A stretch of DNA of 64,000 bases from Pleodorina starrii (taxonomy: Eukaryota; Chlorophyta; Chlorophyceae; Chlamydomonadales; Volvocaceae). Below the pieces are notes generated by a model, which made no database searches, was not told the DNA's origin, and worked only from the letters and a program-made list of their open reading frames with translations. The position numbers and the translations under genes were made by a program. The stretch lies in assembly GCA_030267565.1 (NCBI GenBank), contig BRXU01000036.1:310001-374000 (forward strand), written 5' to 3'. Of this stretch, positions 13,814 to 24,702 are shown piece after piece; position 1 is the first letter of the stretch; the number at the start of each line of letters is the position of its first letter.

Positions 13814-15701
13814 GCCCCTCCCCCCCCACACACACACATCCGCCCCTCCCCCCACACAGATTGATCCACCCTCCTCTATTACACGAGCTAGCTATTCTCT
13901 TTATTTTACCCCCTCCCTCCCCACTCCCTCCTCCCTCTTCCCCCCTGCCCCTCTCCCTCCCCTTCCCCCCACCCCCACCCCCCCACCCAAACCCCACCCT
14001 AAAACCCTAAAACCCTAAACCCCCCTAAAACCCTAAAACCCCAGTCCGCTCTGGATGCCGCCCGGCGCCGCTACCGACCCGTTGCGGAAATGGCGGCCAC
14101 CGTGTTTTTCTCCATCGCTGATCTGGCGGGGGTGGAGCCCATGTACCAATACAGCCTGGCCTGGTTCATTGGTGGGTGGGGTCGGGGGGTTGGGGGGGGA
14201 GGCGGGGGAGGGGGGGAGGGGGAGGCGGGCGGGGGGAGGGGAGGGGAGGGGAGGGGAAGGGACTCTCCGTGGTTGTGTTTCGGGTGGGTCTGGTTGGGTT
14301 TGGGTTTGGGTTTGTGTTTGTGTCTTTGCGTGTGCGTGTGTGCGTGTGTGTTGTTAGGTGGGCGCTTTGGGGTGCTTCCGGGGTTTTGGATTGTGAGTTT
14401 TGGGTTGGAATGTCTCCCAACCGCCACCTCCACCGCCAACCTCCAACCGCCACCTCCAACTTTCAACCACCACCTCCAACCTTAATCTCCAACCGCCATC
14501 TCCAACCTCCAACCGCCACCTCCAACCTCCAACCTCCAACCTCCAACCGCAGGTCTGTTTGTTCGCAGCATCCAGGCAAGTGCCGCAGAGGCAGCACCAC
14601 CACCAACAACAGCAGCAGGGGGAGCCGGAACAGCACCACCACCACCACCAACAGCAGCACCAGCAGCAGCAGGAGCACCAGGAGCCGGAGCCGGACGAGT
14701 GGGAGGGGCAGCAGCGGCATCAGGAGGCGGTGCGGGAGCGCCACCCCGCAACGGCGGCAGCCAGACGCAACTCGCGAGCGCCCCCTCGGCAGGCGGCGGC
14801 GGCGGCGGCAGTTCATCACCAACAGCCCCCGCGGACACTTCACCCGCCGATCTTGGGGCCCGGCTGCAAGCCATCGAGCGGCACTTTCTTTACGCGGCGT
14901 ACTGCAATGTGTCCAGGTACGACGGTACGCGACGGCACGCGACGGTACGGGTGTACGGCACGCGGCGAGTGTACGACATTTCAGGGGATTGATCTCCTCG
15001 CGCCCAGTGCGCGTGTGCCCGGCGTCGTGGCGAGCTGGCGACCGGTCCGCCCTGCCCTCGGACCCAAAGTCCAAACCGCTTCAACCACAATAACGACCAC
15101 CACAACAACAATAACATCAACACTTATTATTGTGCCCCCCCTCCCTCGTGTCGTACCCAGATTCGGCGCCCTTCACCCTTCCTCGCTCTCCCCCCTGGCC
15201 ACACCTCTTCTCCCTCGCCCGCCCCCCAGCCGACCCGTCCCCCTGACCCCCTGCCCCTCCCCAGCCCCTCCCCAGCAGCAACCAAGACAAACACTCAACT
15301 CCTCCCGCACTGCCAAAATCCCCACCACCACCAAATTACACATCATGCAAGTCCCAGCCCCTCCTGCTCCTCTCTCTCCGTCCCTTCGCCGCGGTATCTT
15401 TTTTCTTACCCTCCTCCTTAACTCCTCCCCCTTCCCCTCCCTCCCCTCCCCGCTCCCCCCCCCCACACACACCGATGCACCCTCCCTCCCTCCCTCCCTC
15501 CCTCCCTCCCTCCCTCCCTCCCTCCCTCCCTCCCTCCGCTGCAGGTCTCTTTTCGAGCGCCACAAGCTGCTGCTGTCCTTCCTCCTCGCCTCCCGACTGG
15601 CAACACACAGAGGCAGACTGCCGCCCGAACAGATGCGCTTCCTGATCCAGGGAGGGGGAGCGGCGGCGGCGGCGGCAGCGGCAGCTGGCGGAGGTGGCGG
15701 C

Positions 15702-15732
<31 letters not shown>

Positions 15733-18700
15733 CGGGTCCGCCTCCAGAGGGCATTCCGCCGCGGGCCTGGGCGGACTTGTGTGCGCTGTCTGCTTTGCCG
15801 GTAGGGCGAGGGAGAGGGGGAGAGAGGGGGAGGGGGAGGTATGAGGGGGAGGGGTAGAGAGGGAGAGAGGGGGAGGGGTAGAGAGGGGGAGGGGGAGGGG
15901 GAGGGGGGTTATGAAACGGCTCTGAGGCGAAGGCCCGTGAGGACAGGCCGGTTTGGCGAGATGTGTGTGGGGGGTAGGCTTGCGTGCTGCTGGTGCTGGT
16001 GCTGGTGCTGGTGTTGTCGTACGCACGATGGGCATGTGGGTTTGAGGGTTTTCTCTGAAGGCATTTCTCTGAGGGCGCCCTCATCCTTCCGCCCCTTTCC
16101 CCCTGCCACTCCACCTCCCCTGCCCTGCCCTCCCTCCTCCCGCACAACAGGGCGGCTCCTTCGCCTCGCTCCCCAACCACATAAAGCAGCGGCCCCAGCA
16201 GTGGGCAGCACTGGTGGAGGCGGCGGAACCACACGCACGACCACTGCCCGACCCGGTGGACAGGTGGGTGGGTGGGTGTGTCTTGGTTTGGGTTTGGGTG
16301 TTTGCGTGTGTGTGTGTGTGCGTGTGGAGGGGGGGGTGTACAAGTCTCATCTTAATTCCCCCCATCACGCTCCCCTCGCCGCCAGACACAGTCCAGCCCC
16401 CTACTCACCCCACAAAATCCTGGAGCCCTTTTAAACCCCCCTTACCTATCCCCCTCCCCCTTAACTTCTTCTCCCCCTTATCTTCCCTTCCCCCTTATAC
16501 ACCCCCACCCTTCCCCGCTCCTCCGCCCACCCACCCCACCCCGCCCACCCCCACCCCACCCCACCCCACCCCGCCCACCCCCACCCCACCCCGCCCACCC
16601 CCACCCCACCCCACAGTATGCTCGGCTCCTTCCAGCGGCTGTTGGTCCTCCGCTGCCTCCGACCGGATAAGCTGGTTCCGGCGCTAGAGGGTTGGGTGGG
16701 TGGGGAGCTCGGACCCCGGTTCGTGGCCCCACCCCCCCTGGACCTCCCAGCAGCCCTGGCCGAGTCGTCGTCCGTGTCCGTACCGCTGCTGTTCGTACTG
16801 TCTCCGGGGACCGACCCATGGGCCGCTCTGCTGAGGTTTGCGGAGGAGCGCGAGCAGGCGGGGAAGCTGCAGGTGGGTGGGTGGGGGGGGATGAGGAGGA
16901 TGAAGGGGGGGGAGAGAGGGGAGAGGATGAGGGGGGGGGAGAGGGAGGGGAGAGGGAGGGGGGAGGGTTTTAGGGTGTTGCACTTTGCAGGTGGGGGGGT
17001 TTGGGTTGGGGTTCCCGGGGGGGGGGAGGGGGGGCGGTGCGTGCGTGCGGGGGCGGTGCGTGTCCCTGTGCGTGTGTGCAGCAGCTGGCAGTCATTATTG
17101 GGGGGCAATGTGGGGCAGAGGCTTGCGGTGGCTTCTCTCACCGTCTCACACTTCCCATCCCCTCCACCCCCCCTTCTTCCCCTCCTTCACGTCGACCTGG
17201 CCTCCGTTCCCTCGCCAACCGTGTAACCACCTCACCTTCCACCACGGCGGTTTGCAGTTCTTTCCTAATGCCCCCTGATCCCCCTAAAACCCTTAAAACC
17301 CTAAAACCCCCACATCCCGTCCCCCCAGGTTATCAGCCTGGGTCAGGGTCAGGGCCCCCGCGCCGAATCCCTGATCGAGTCCGCCCGGCGACTTGGCAGT
17401 TGGGTGCTGCTCCAGAACTGCCACCTCGCCCCGAGCTGGATGCCCACCCTAGAGCGGACTTGGGAGGAAATACGGGAGGACAACACGGACCCGGGGTTCA
17501 GGTGGGTCTGGGGGGGGAAGAGGGGGGGAAGAGGGGGGGGACAGAGGGGGTAAAGAGGGGGGGAAAGAGGGGGGAAAGGGGGGGCGGGGAAGAGGGGGGA
17601 AAGAGGGGGGAAAGAGGGGGGGAAAGAGGGGGGAAGAGGGTTTTAGGGTTTTAGGGTTCTGGGTTTGGAGTGGGTGGGGGGTTAGCGGGGAGAGGTGCTC
17701 TCCTCGGGGTCTTGAGGTTTGCTCTGGTTTGTTAATGTGAGCAAGATGGGAAGGGGTGGGGGGCGGTGGGGTGTGGGAAATGGGGTTTACGGGGGGACAA
17801 CAAGGGGAGGTTGAGGTGGTTCAAAGGAAGCGAAAGCGAGACGATGTTGACGCCTGGCTGCGTTGGGTGGTGGCGGGTGAGTAGGGAGTGGGCCACTGCC
17901 CCCGGAAAACCCTAAAACCCCATGCCCTCCCCTCACCGCCCTCCTTCTCCCGCCACGCCCCCCTCCCCGATTCCCTCCCCCCTCCCCTTCCCTTCCCTTC
18001 CTCCTCAACAGGTTGTGGCTCACCAGTATGCCCACACCCGCCTTCCCCCCCACCCTTCTCCAAGCCGCTGTCAAGATGACGTACGAACCGCCCGCCGGAC
18101 TCAGATCCAACATGCTCCGAAGCCTGGCTCTGGAACCACTGTCCGACCACCTGTTTTGGGAGCTTGAGGGGGTGGGGGGCCCGCACAGCCACAGCCACAG
18201 CCCCGACAACAGTCACGGCGGCGGCGGCGGGGGCCAGCAGCAGCAGCGGGGGAAGCAGCAGAGGGGGAGTGAGGTGGGGGGAGGAGGGGGTGAGGGAGGA
18301 CGGCGGCGCAGCGGAAGGGGAGGTGGCGGAGGCGGCACGCCGGAGCCGCCGGCGTCGCCGCCGCTGGCGGCGGCGGCGGCGGCGGCGCCGTCTCCGCCGA
18401 CGTTGAAGCGGTTGTTGTTCGGACTGGTGTTTCTTCATGCAGCGGTGCAGGAGCGGCGGCGGTACGGACCCATTGGCTGGAACGTGCCGTACGGTAAGTG
18501 GAACGTGCCGTACTGTCTACTGTGAGTGGTGGAGTTGGGTTTAAAAACAAGGGGAGGAGTTGTGCGGAACAGAGGAGGGCGGTCGGTCATTGTATAGATG
18601 ACTAATATACGACGGCTGTACTGCTTTTGATGAATATGTGTGTAAAACAATCTGCGTACTGCGCTTTGTGTTGTTTTAATTTTCTTAATGTCTGTGTGCC

Positions 18701-21700
18701 GATGGCATGTCTTCAGGGTTTTGCTTTTTCCCCCTTCCCCCTTCCCCCTTTCCTCCCTCCCCTCCCGGCGTCGGCCCGTTTTCTGCTTGCCCGCAACCGT
18801 CCGGCCGCTCGTCCGTCGTACTGTCGTACGACCGCCGTACGACCGCACGACAGGCTTCGACGACGGCGACCTCCGCATCTCCGCCCGCCAGATGCGGATG
18901 TACGTGCAGGACAGCGTGACACGTGGCAACCCGGTGCCGTACGAGGCGCTGCGGTACGCCATCGGCGAATGCAACTACGGCGGAAGGTACGCGGCGTCCG
19001 TACACATGCAATCGGTTGCCCCCACACGTCCGTACCTGCATGTACGGCAACGAAGATGAGCCGCTACAGCCGCTGCTGCGGCGGCTATAGCGGCAGCAGC
19101 CGCGATTACACGAGTCGTTGTCGGTTACCGTTGTATTTGAACGATTTTGTGCCGGGTTGTGGTTGCTTGCCGGCAACCCAACCCTGAAACCCCTAAAACC
19201 CTTAAAACCCTAAAACCCTTAAAACCCTAAACCCGAAAACCCTAAAACAACCCAAATAAAAATCTCCAAATACAGGGTGACTGATGACAAGGACCGGCGG
19301 CTCCTCGCCAGTCTCCTCCGCCGTATCGTGGCTCCGGAGACAGTGGATCGGCCCCGAGCTGAGCTGCTGACTCGCCACCGGAGGGACAGCGACAGCGACG
19401 GCGGTGACGAAGATGGCGGACTGGGGGCCGAATGGGCGCTGCTGCGGGGAGCCGGCGTGGGGTTTGGAGGAGGAGCGGGCGGTTTCGGAGCCGGGGGAGG
19501 GGGAGGGGCGGGGGGAGGCCCGCTGGTCGTTGTGGTGCCGGACACGACAACGCTGGAGGGGTGAGTGGCGGGGCGGGGGGGTGCGTGTGCGTGGTGGAGG
19601 GCCGTGACAGGGAAGGGGCAGAGGGCAGGGGCCGACGCCGGGGGAGGGGGAGCGGGCAGGGAGGGAGATGCAGGTGAGGTCCGAGGAGCCCCCCGCCAAC
19701 CACAAACCCCCAGACACACAACACACAACACGGCGCCTCGCCGATATCGCAAAATGGAATCACGGCGACGAATGCGCAAACAAAGTGCCCAGACGCACGC
19801 CCTGCCTTCCGCTCCACACACCCCCCTTGCTTCCCCAACTTCAAATCCGTCGATCCGCCTCTCAACTCTGACACGAACGAACGCAGGTTTGTGTCGTACG
19901 TCGACTCGCTGCCCTCCTCGGCACCCCCGGACGTGTTCGGACTGCACCCCAACGCCGACATCAGCAAGGTACGACAGACGCACAACCGCCAACCGATAAC
20001 TGTCACATGAATTTTAACTGCCTCAACCAACCAGCCAGCCAGTTGCCTCACGTCGGGATCCACCCGACCCGCTGCCCGTCGGGGCCCACCTCGATACCCA
20101 CAAAACCCTAAAACCCACCCACCCCACCCAAAAAACACATTTTTCCCCTTCCCCCTCTTGCGTCCTCTTTCCTACTTCTCCCCTCCCCTTCCCTTCTTGC
20201 TTCTTCGAACTCTCCCCTCCCTTGAGCCCCCTCCCTTGAGCCCTGCTCCCCCCTCCCCGCTCCCCTCCCCTCAGGATCTCGCCACCACCAACGATCTGCT
20301 GTCCAGTCTCACGAACGCTTGCGGGGGACTGGCGGCAGGCGGCGGCGGCGGCGGCGGCGGCGCCTCGGCGGCTTCCTCTTCCGCCGCCGCCGCCGCTGGC
20401 GAGGTGGTTCGTGACGTGTTGGGGCGACTGCCGGCCGACTTCGATTTGGAGCGAGTGGCGGCTGACTACCCGGTGCTGTACCACCAGAGCATGAACCAGG
20501 TGGGGGGCGGGGGGGGAGTGTGTGTATGTGTGTATGTGTGTGTATGTGTGTGTATGTATGTGTGTGTATGGATTCTGGTTGTTTCTGTGACCCAGGTCAG
20601 CCCCCGGTCCCCCTCCACACTCACCTCCCTTCCCCTTCCTGCTTGCCTTTCCCCTCCCTCCTCCCCCATTTGCCCCGTCGCCCTCCTCCCCCTTTACCCA
20701 CCCACCCCTCCTTTACCCACCCACCCCTCCTTTACCCACCCACCCCTCCTTTACCCACCCACCCCCCTTTACCCACCCATCCCTCCTTCAACCACCCATC
20801 CCCCCTTTACACCCCCCCCTTTACCTCCCCCCTTCCCCCCCCACCCCCCCCCCAGGTTCTGGTCCAGGAGATGTCCCGCTACAATCGGCTGCTGTGTGTT
20901 TTACGCACCAGTCTGACTCAGCTGGGTCGGGCGGTGGGGGGACTGCAGCTCATGTCTCCGGAGCTTGAAGCGGTGCTGGGGGCGGTGGCGGCGGGCAGAG
21001 TGCCGGAGGCGTGGAAGGTGGGGGGGGTTGGGGGGGTGGGAGGGTGGGAGGGGGGGTGGGGGGTGGGAGGGGGGGTGTTTGGGGGAGGGGAGGTGGGGGG
21101 GTAGTCGGTTGGGGGAGGGGGGAGGTGGGGGTAGGGGGGTGGGGGGGTAGTCGGTTGGGGGGTAAAAATGAAGTTAAGGCGGTGACGGAATTGGTTGGGG
21201 GCGGGGCGGGGGGGTGAATGAGGGCCGGGAGGTGGGGTTGGGGGGGCAGTGTGCATGTGTATGTGTGTATGTGTATGTGGGGGAGGGGGGAGGGGGGACG
21301 CGGTCGATCGGCTGCCTTGGTGCAGATTTGATGTGCAGTACTCTCCGATGAGGGGGAGGAGGGAAAGAGGGAGTGTGTATGCCCACTGACCCACTGACCC
21401 ACACTGACCCATCCAACGCGGATTTGCGACACGCCGGGGACATACCCCTAAACCCCAACCCTCAACCCCCAACTCCCGACCCGCCATTCCCGACCCCCCG
21501 CACCTCCCGCCTCCCCTCCCTTCCCCCTTCCCCGAACCACCTTCCCGTTTCCACATGTCCCCTCTCCCCTCCCCTCTCCCCCCCCTTCCTCTCCCTGCCT
21601 CTTCTTTCCTCCTCTCCCCCCCCCCAGTCCCACTGCTACCCCTCCCTCAAGCCCCTGGGCTCCTTCGTCACCGACTTGCTCGCCCGCCTCGCCTTCCTGA

Positions 21701-23587
21701 CCGACTGGGCAGCCAACGGACCGCCGGTGGCGTTTTGGATTGGGGCCTTCTTCTTCCCGCCAGCGTTTACCACGGCGGCGTTGCAGGTGGATGGGGGGGA
21801 GAGAGAGCGAGTGTGTGTGAGTGTGTGTGTGGATGTTTGTGTGTCGGGGAGGGGTGTGTCTCGGGGGGGAGGGAGGGGGGGTGTAAAGGGAGGAAGGAGG
21901 AGGTGGTCGGTTATTGGCTGAGGAGGACCAATAGTAGTACCCTTATGGAAATGTGTGCGTACTTCTGTATTTGTACGTGTAAGTGTACATGTGGTCCTTT
22001 GACCTCTGCCTGCAGAACCCGCCTCTCACCCCATACCAGCCGGCCACATGCCCCACAAACCCCCACACACCATACACACACCATACACACCCCCAACCAC
22101 CACCTCCACCTCACGCCCCCCACCCCTTCCCCACCCCCCTCACAGAACTTCGCCCGGCACCACGTGCTGCCAATCGATGCGGTGGGGTTCGATTTCGAGG
22201 TGCTCCGCTCGCAGGTGGGTCGGTGGGTCGGTGGGTCGGTGGGTCGGTGTGATGCCTCGAGGTGTGATGCGTCGAGGCGTGTGTTGTCCAGGGGTTGCTT
22301 TGATCTGTCTGTCTGTCTGTCTGTCTGGGTGCATGTGTGTGTGAGGGTTATTTTTTAGGAGTTGTATTGGGGGGGCTTGGGGGGGCGCGCAGCTCTGTTG
22401 TGGTGTTCGGTGCGGGGCACGGCACTCACCCTGATGGCCCGGGGCGCGGCCCGGGGCGGGGGGCGGGGCGGATCCTGTCTGAGCCGGACTCGTTCCTCCG
22501 TGCCCAAGTGGGGCGGGGCGGGGCAAGGCTCGGCATGCCCCCCCCCCCCCCCCCGAGACCCTGCCACGTCCTAATTAATTCCTAGTTGGCCTTAAGTCCC
22601 TTACCTCTTCCCCGAAATCCCCCCAGCCCTCCCCCCCTCCGCCCCTCCATCCCCCTTACCCACACACACCCTCCCCTCCGCTCCCCTCCCCCCTCCCCTC
22701 AGGACTCCTCCTCCCTGACCTCCCCGCCCCCCGCCGGTGTGTTTGTGGTGGGGCTGTACCTGGAGGGGGCCGCCTGGGACCGCACCGGCGGCTGTCTGGC
22801 CGAGCAGCAACCCAAGCAGCTGCACTGCCCCGCACCGCCCATTTGGTTCAAACCAATCAAGCTGGCAGAGCTCAGGTGGGACACGTATGGGGGGGTTGAG
22901 GGACAGGGTTTTAGGGTTTTAGGGACGGGACACTGGAGGGGACACTGCGAGACTGGTTTCGGGGCTGGGGTCGGGGCCGGGATTGGGGGCCAATGCACTG
23001 ACCCAACTGAGGGGCTGGGGGCCTTGGACTGGGGTTTGGGGCGGGGTTGGTTTCGGGGCCGGGGCTGGGGCTGGGGTGTGACGGGTGGGCGACTGGTGGG
23101 CGTCCATTGACGCCACCGGCTGCTGGTTCCAGTCCGTGTCCGCCGACAGTTGGTAGTTGGTAGTTGGTGCAGATGGTAGTTGAAAGTTGGGTAGTTGGTA
23201 GTTGGTAGCTGCATCGCTGGATGGCCCAGCCCTGGCCTGCGGGAGCCCTGCATCGGTACTATATATCTAGAACCAAATCAAATCCAAACCCAAATCCAGA
23301 TCCAAACTGTATTCCTCGCCCACCCTAGCCCTATCTCCCCTCCGCTCCCCCCCGCTCTCCCCCCTCCTCCCCACAGGCCCTCCGCCGTGTACGACTGCCC
23401 CGTGTATCGTACTTCGGAGCGACGCGGCGTGTTGGCCACCACCGGTCACTCCACCAACTTTCTGATGCACGTGGGACTGCCGCTGGGGGTTCCCCCGCCC
23501 CCCGTCACCCCCCCTGGAGCGCTGCAGTCCCAGATAGACCACTGGGTGCTGAGGGGGGTGTGCATGCTGGCATCACTGCCCGAGTAG
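1..23587 (+). CDS. Axonemal dynein heavy chain, C-terminal part (5' end outside window)
   Basis: ATP-driven microtubule motor of the axoneme. 44 exons give 2,358 residues plus stop: 3-104, 504-602, 890-981, 1480-1606, 1969-2144, 2388-2743, 2991-3198, 3544-3652, 3966-4133, 4409-4641, 5129-5202, 5454-5500, 6012-6158, 6537-6599, 7119-7196, 7531-7668, 7910-8051, 8426-8541, 8931-9053, 9223-9387, 9990-10177, 10467-10620, 11277-11381, 11802-11852, 12072-12329, 12551-12658, 12865-12996, 13340-13387, 14045-14171, 14553-14916, 15545-15800, 16151-16263, 16617-16872, 17329-17501, 18012-18493, 18854-18986, 19276-19560, 19887-19968, 20275-20499, 20856-21017, 21628-21786, 22146-22214, 22703-22875, 23377-23587. 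Landmarks in order: AAA3 [12 protein letters not shown] and [17 protein letters not shown]4 P-loop GVGGSGRQS; stalk and microtubule-binding domain; AAA5 [14 protein letters not shown]6 LGQGQGP and LQNCHL; C-terminal TTGHSTNF then HWVLRG. The ending resembles single-headed inner-arm chains (DNAH1/3/7/12 type), an inference. Poly-Gly, poly-Ala and His/Gln inserts interrupt the motor. Every phase matches and the total is divisible by 3, so the model is firm, although single junctions (e.g. acceptor before 6012) are less certain. Confidence 0.93.
399..483 (+). repeat. Tandem AACCCCCCTC repeat in dynein intron
   Basis: About eight near-perfect copies of a 10-base C-rich unit lie directly upstream of the acceptor at 503. 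They extend the polypyrimidine tract. Confidence 0.9.
3544..3652 (+). other. Dynein AAA4 nucleotide-binding exon (Walker A)
   Basis: This exon encodes the AAA4 P-loop [15 protein letters not shown], at about residues 400-415 of the visible protein. The lysine of a classical GKT Walker A is replaced by GRQS, which is normal for dynein AAA4. It is followed at 3966-4133 by the [16 protein letters not shown] block typical of the same module. Confidence 0.9.
7041..7096 (+). repeat. (CATACA)n microsatellite
   Basis: Alternating CATACA/CACACA units occupy the intron just upstream of the exon that starts at 7119. Confidence 0.9.
8542..8930 (+). other. GC-AG intron in the dynein gene
   Basis: The exon ends in GACAAG and is followed by GCGAGT rather than GT. 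Family alignment places the next exon at 8931 in phase 0, and codon 38 of the upstream exon ends exactly at 8541. No GT nearby gives the right phase. It is the only non-GT donor among the 43 dynein introns modelled here. Confidence 0.75.
13505..13812 (+). repeat. Duplicated intron unit with two long CA tracts
   Basis: Two diverged copies of the same unit lie in tandem. Each has GGGTTAGC, a GC-rich stretch with GGCCAG, a CAGATA..TGTAAC segment, a long CA run, and then ATCGC. The first CA run is about 13596-13642 and the second about 13738-13810. A segmental duplication with microsatellite expansion inside the 13388-14044 dynein intron is the simplest reading. Confidence 0.8.
13997..14041 (+). 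repeat. Telomere-like CCCTAAAA tract next to a splice acceptor
   Basis: Five CCCTAAA(A) units, slightly irregular, end three bases before the acceptor AG of the exon at 14045. The word matches the Chlamydomonas telomere repeat TTTTAGGG in reverse complement. The tract is short and intronic, so it is not a chromosome end. Confidence 0.85.
14409..14552 (+). repeat. CCAACCTCCAACCGCCACCT minisatellite
   Basis: An irregular array of CCAACCTCCAACCGCCACC-like units runs straight into the acceptor of the exon at 14553. It forms the 3' half of the 14172-14552 dynein intron. Confidence 0.85.
15374..15408 (+). repeat. Dispersed repeat, copy 1 (CCGTCCCTTCGCCGCGGTAT core)
   Basis: The core CTCCGTCCCTTCGC(C/T)GCGGT followed by ATCT and a T-rich tail recurs at 37994-38040 and 56447-56495. 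This copy is in the dynein intron 14917-15544, on the coding-sense strand. No family was recognised. Confidence 0.7.
15485..15537 (+). repeat. (TCCC)n microsatellite
   Basis: About thirteen TCCC units form the polypyrimidine tract before the acceptor at 15544. Confidence 0.9.
16505..16615 (+). repeat. C-rich minisatellite before acceptor
   Basis: Repeats of CCCACCCCACCCCGCCCACC type extend to the CACAG acceptor of the exon at 16617. Confidence 0.85.
19190..19250 (+). repeat. Telomere-like CCCTAAAA/CCCTTAAAA tract
   Basis: Seven CCCTAAAA or CCCTTAAAA units lie about 25 bases upstream of the acceptor at 19275. This is the longest such run in the window. Confidence 0.85.
20697..20835 (+). repeat. 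About 19-bp CCTCCTTTACCCACCCACC minisatellite
   Basis: Six to seven copies, degenerating toward the 3' end, sit upstream of the acceptor of the exon at 20856. Confidence 0.85.
22204..22325 (+). repeat. GGTGGGTC and CTGT short tandem repeats after a splice donor
   Basis: GTGGGTCG repeats begin at the exon 22146-22214 donor, so several GT dinucleotides follow in register. A (CTGT)n run lies at about 22303-22325. Confidence 0.8.
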
Positions 23588-24697
23588 AGAGAGGGGCGTG
23601 TGTATGTGTGTGTATGTGGTGACGTGTGGCGTGTTACTTGTGGAAGGGGAGGAGGGGAGTGGCAGGAGGAAGGAGGGGAGGAGGGGAGGAGAGGAGGAGG
23701 GGGGTCGGTCTCCCTCCCTCCCTGCCTCGTGAGGTTCTCGGTTTGCTCGCTCGCTGTTGAAGGAGCCCCTGGCAGGGGGAGGAGGGCTTTAGGATTCTTG
23801 CATGTACGGAGACGCCGGCGGGCTGTCGTACGTGGTGCAGTCGTACATGGCCTCCCGTTCGGCGCGGATTGCTAGGGGCTTGCATGTTTGTTGGGCCATT
23901 GCGTACGACAAAACCCTAAGGCACACGGAGGGTTTGGAGGGCTAAGGGTGGACGAGGCCTCCTCTGCGTGGGTTGCGCTTGTGTGGCTGGTGGCGCGTGT
24001 GTGTATGAGTGCAGCGGGGGGAGGGGGCGGGGCGGGTAGAGGGGTCCGGGTAGAGGGGCCGAGTACGACAAGCTAAGCGTACGGCGGTATGTGAGGGGAT
24101 GAGGGATGAGGGGCGGAGGGGCGTTGCAGCAGTCGCAACTGGAAGGCCGCCTGCCTCGACAAAGCGGGTGGGACAAGTTGGTTGGTTGGTGGGTGGGTTG
24201 GTTGGTCGGTTGGTTGGCTGAGAGAGGGGGTTGGTTTTGTGGCCGTGCGTGTTCTACGTTGTTCGGTGTCCGTTGCCGGCCTTGTTTTTGAGGGAGGGGG
24301 GGCAAATGGGCCCGGTGGGACGAGCCTCCTTGAGAGGGGGGACGAGTCGACCAAGGGCCCTTCCTCAGACAAAGGGGGTTAAATTGGTGGACGGCGTTGA
24401 ATTGTCTGCTGCGGTTTTACCCCCATTATATCCCACCGTCTGTGCCTTTACCTCGCTTAGGTGGGGGTGGGGTTGGTGAGGGGGTGGGGGTGGGGGTGGT
24501 GAGGGGTGTGTGGGTCTGTGTGATGGTTGCTTCGGTGGGAGCCTTCAGCGCTGCTCCAGAGCCCCCTGACAGTGATAGGTTTGGCGAAATGGTTCGCGGG
24601 GCTTGATGGGCTTGATATGGGATCCAGTTATTGGATCTACTTGTTGGATCCCGTTCTTACACGCAGGCGTTGCAGATCGCACACGCAGACATGTGTG

Positions 24698-24702
24698 TGT
24701 AA
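24698..24702 (+). terminator. Candidate TGTAA polyadenylation signal, dynein gene
   Basis: TGTAA is the usual polyadenylation word of Chlamydomonas-type algae. This is the first + strand occurrence I found after the dynein stop and would imply a 3' UTR of about 1.1 kb. Weak evidence. Confidence 0.25.

Noticed and set aside
13997..19250. Chromosome end or ancient telomere fusion
   Set aside because: The telomere-like tracts are short, irregular, many, and confined to intron ends rather than a single long array.
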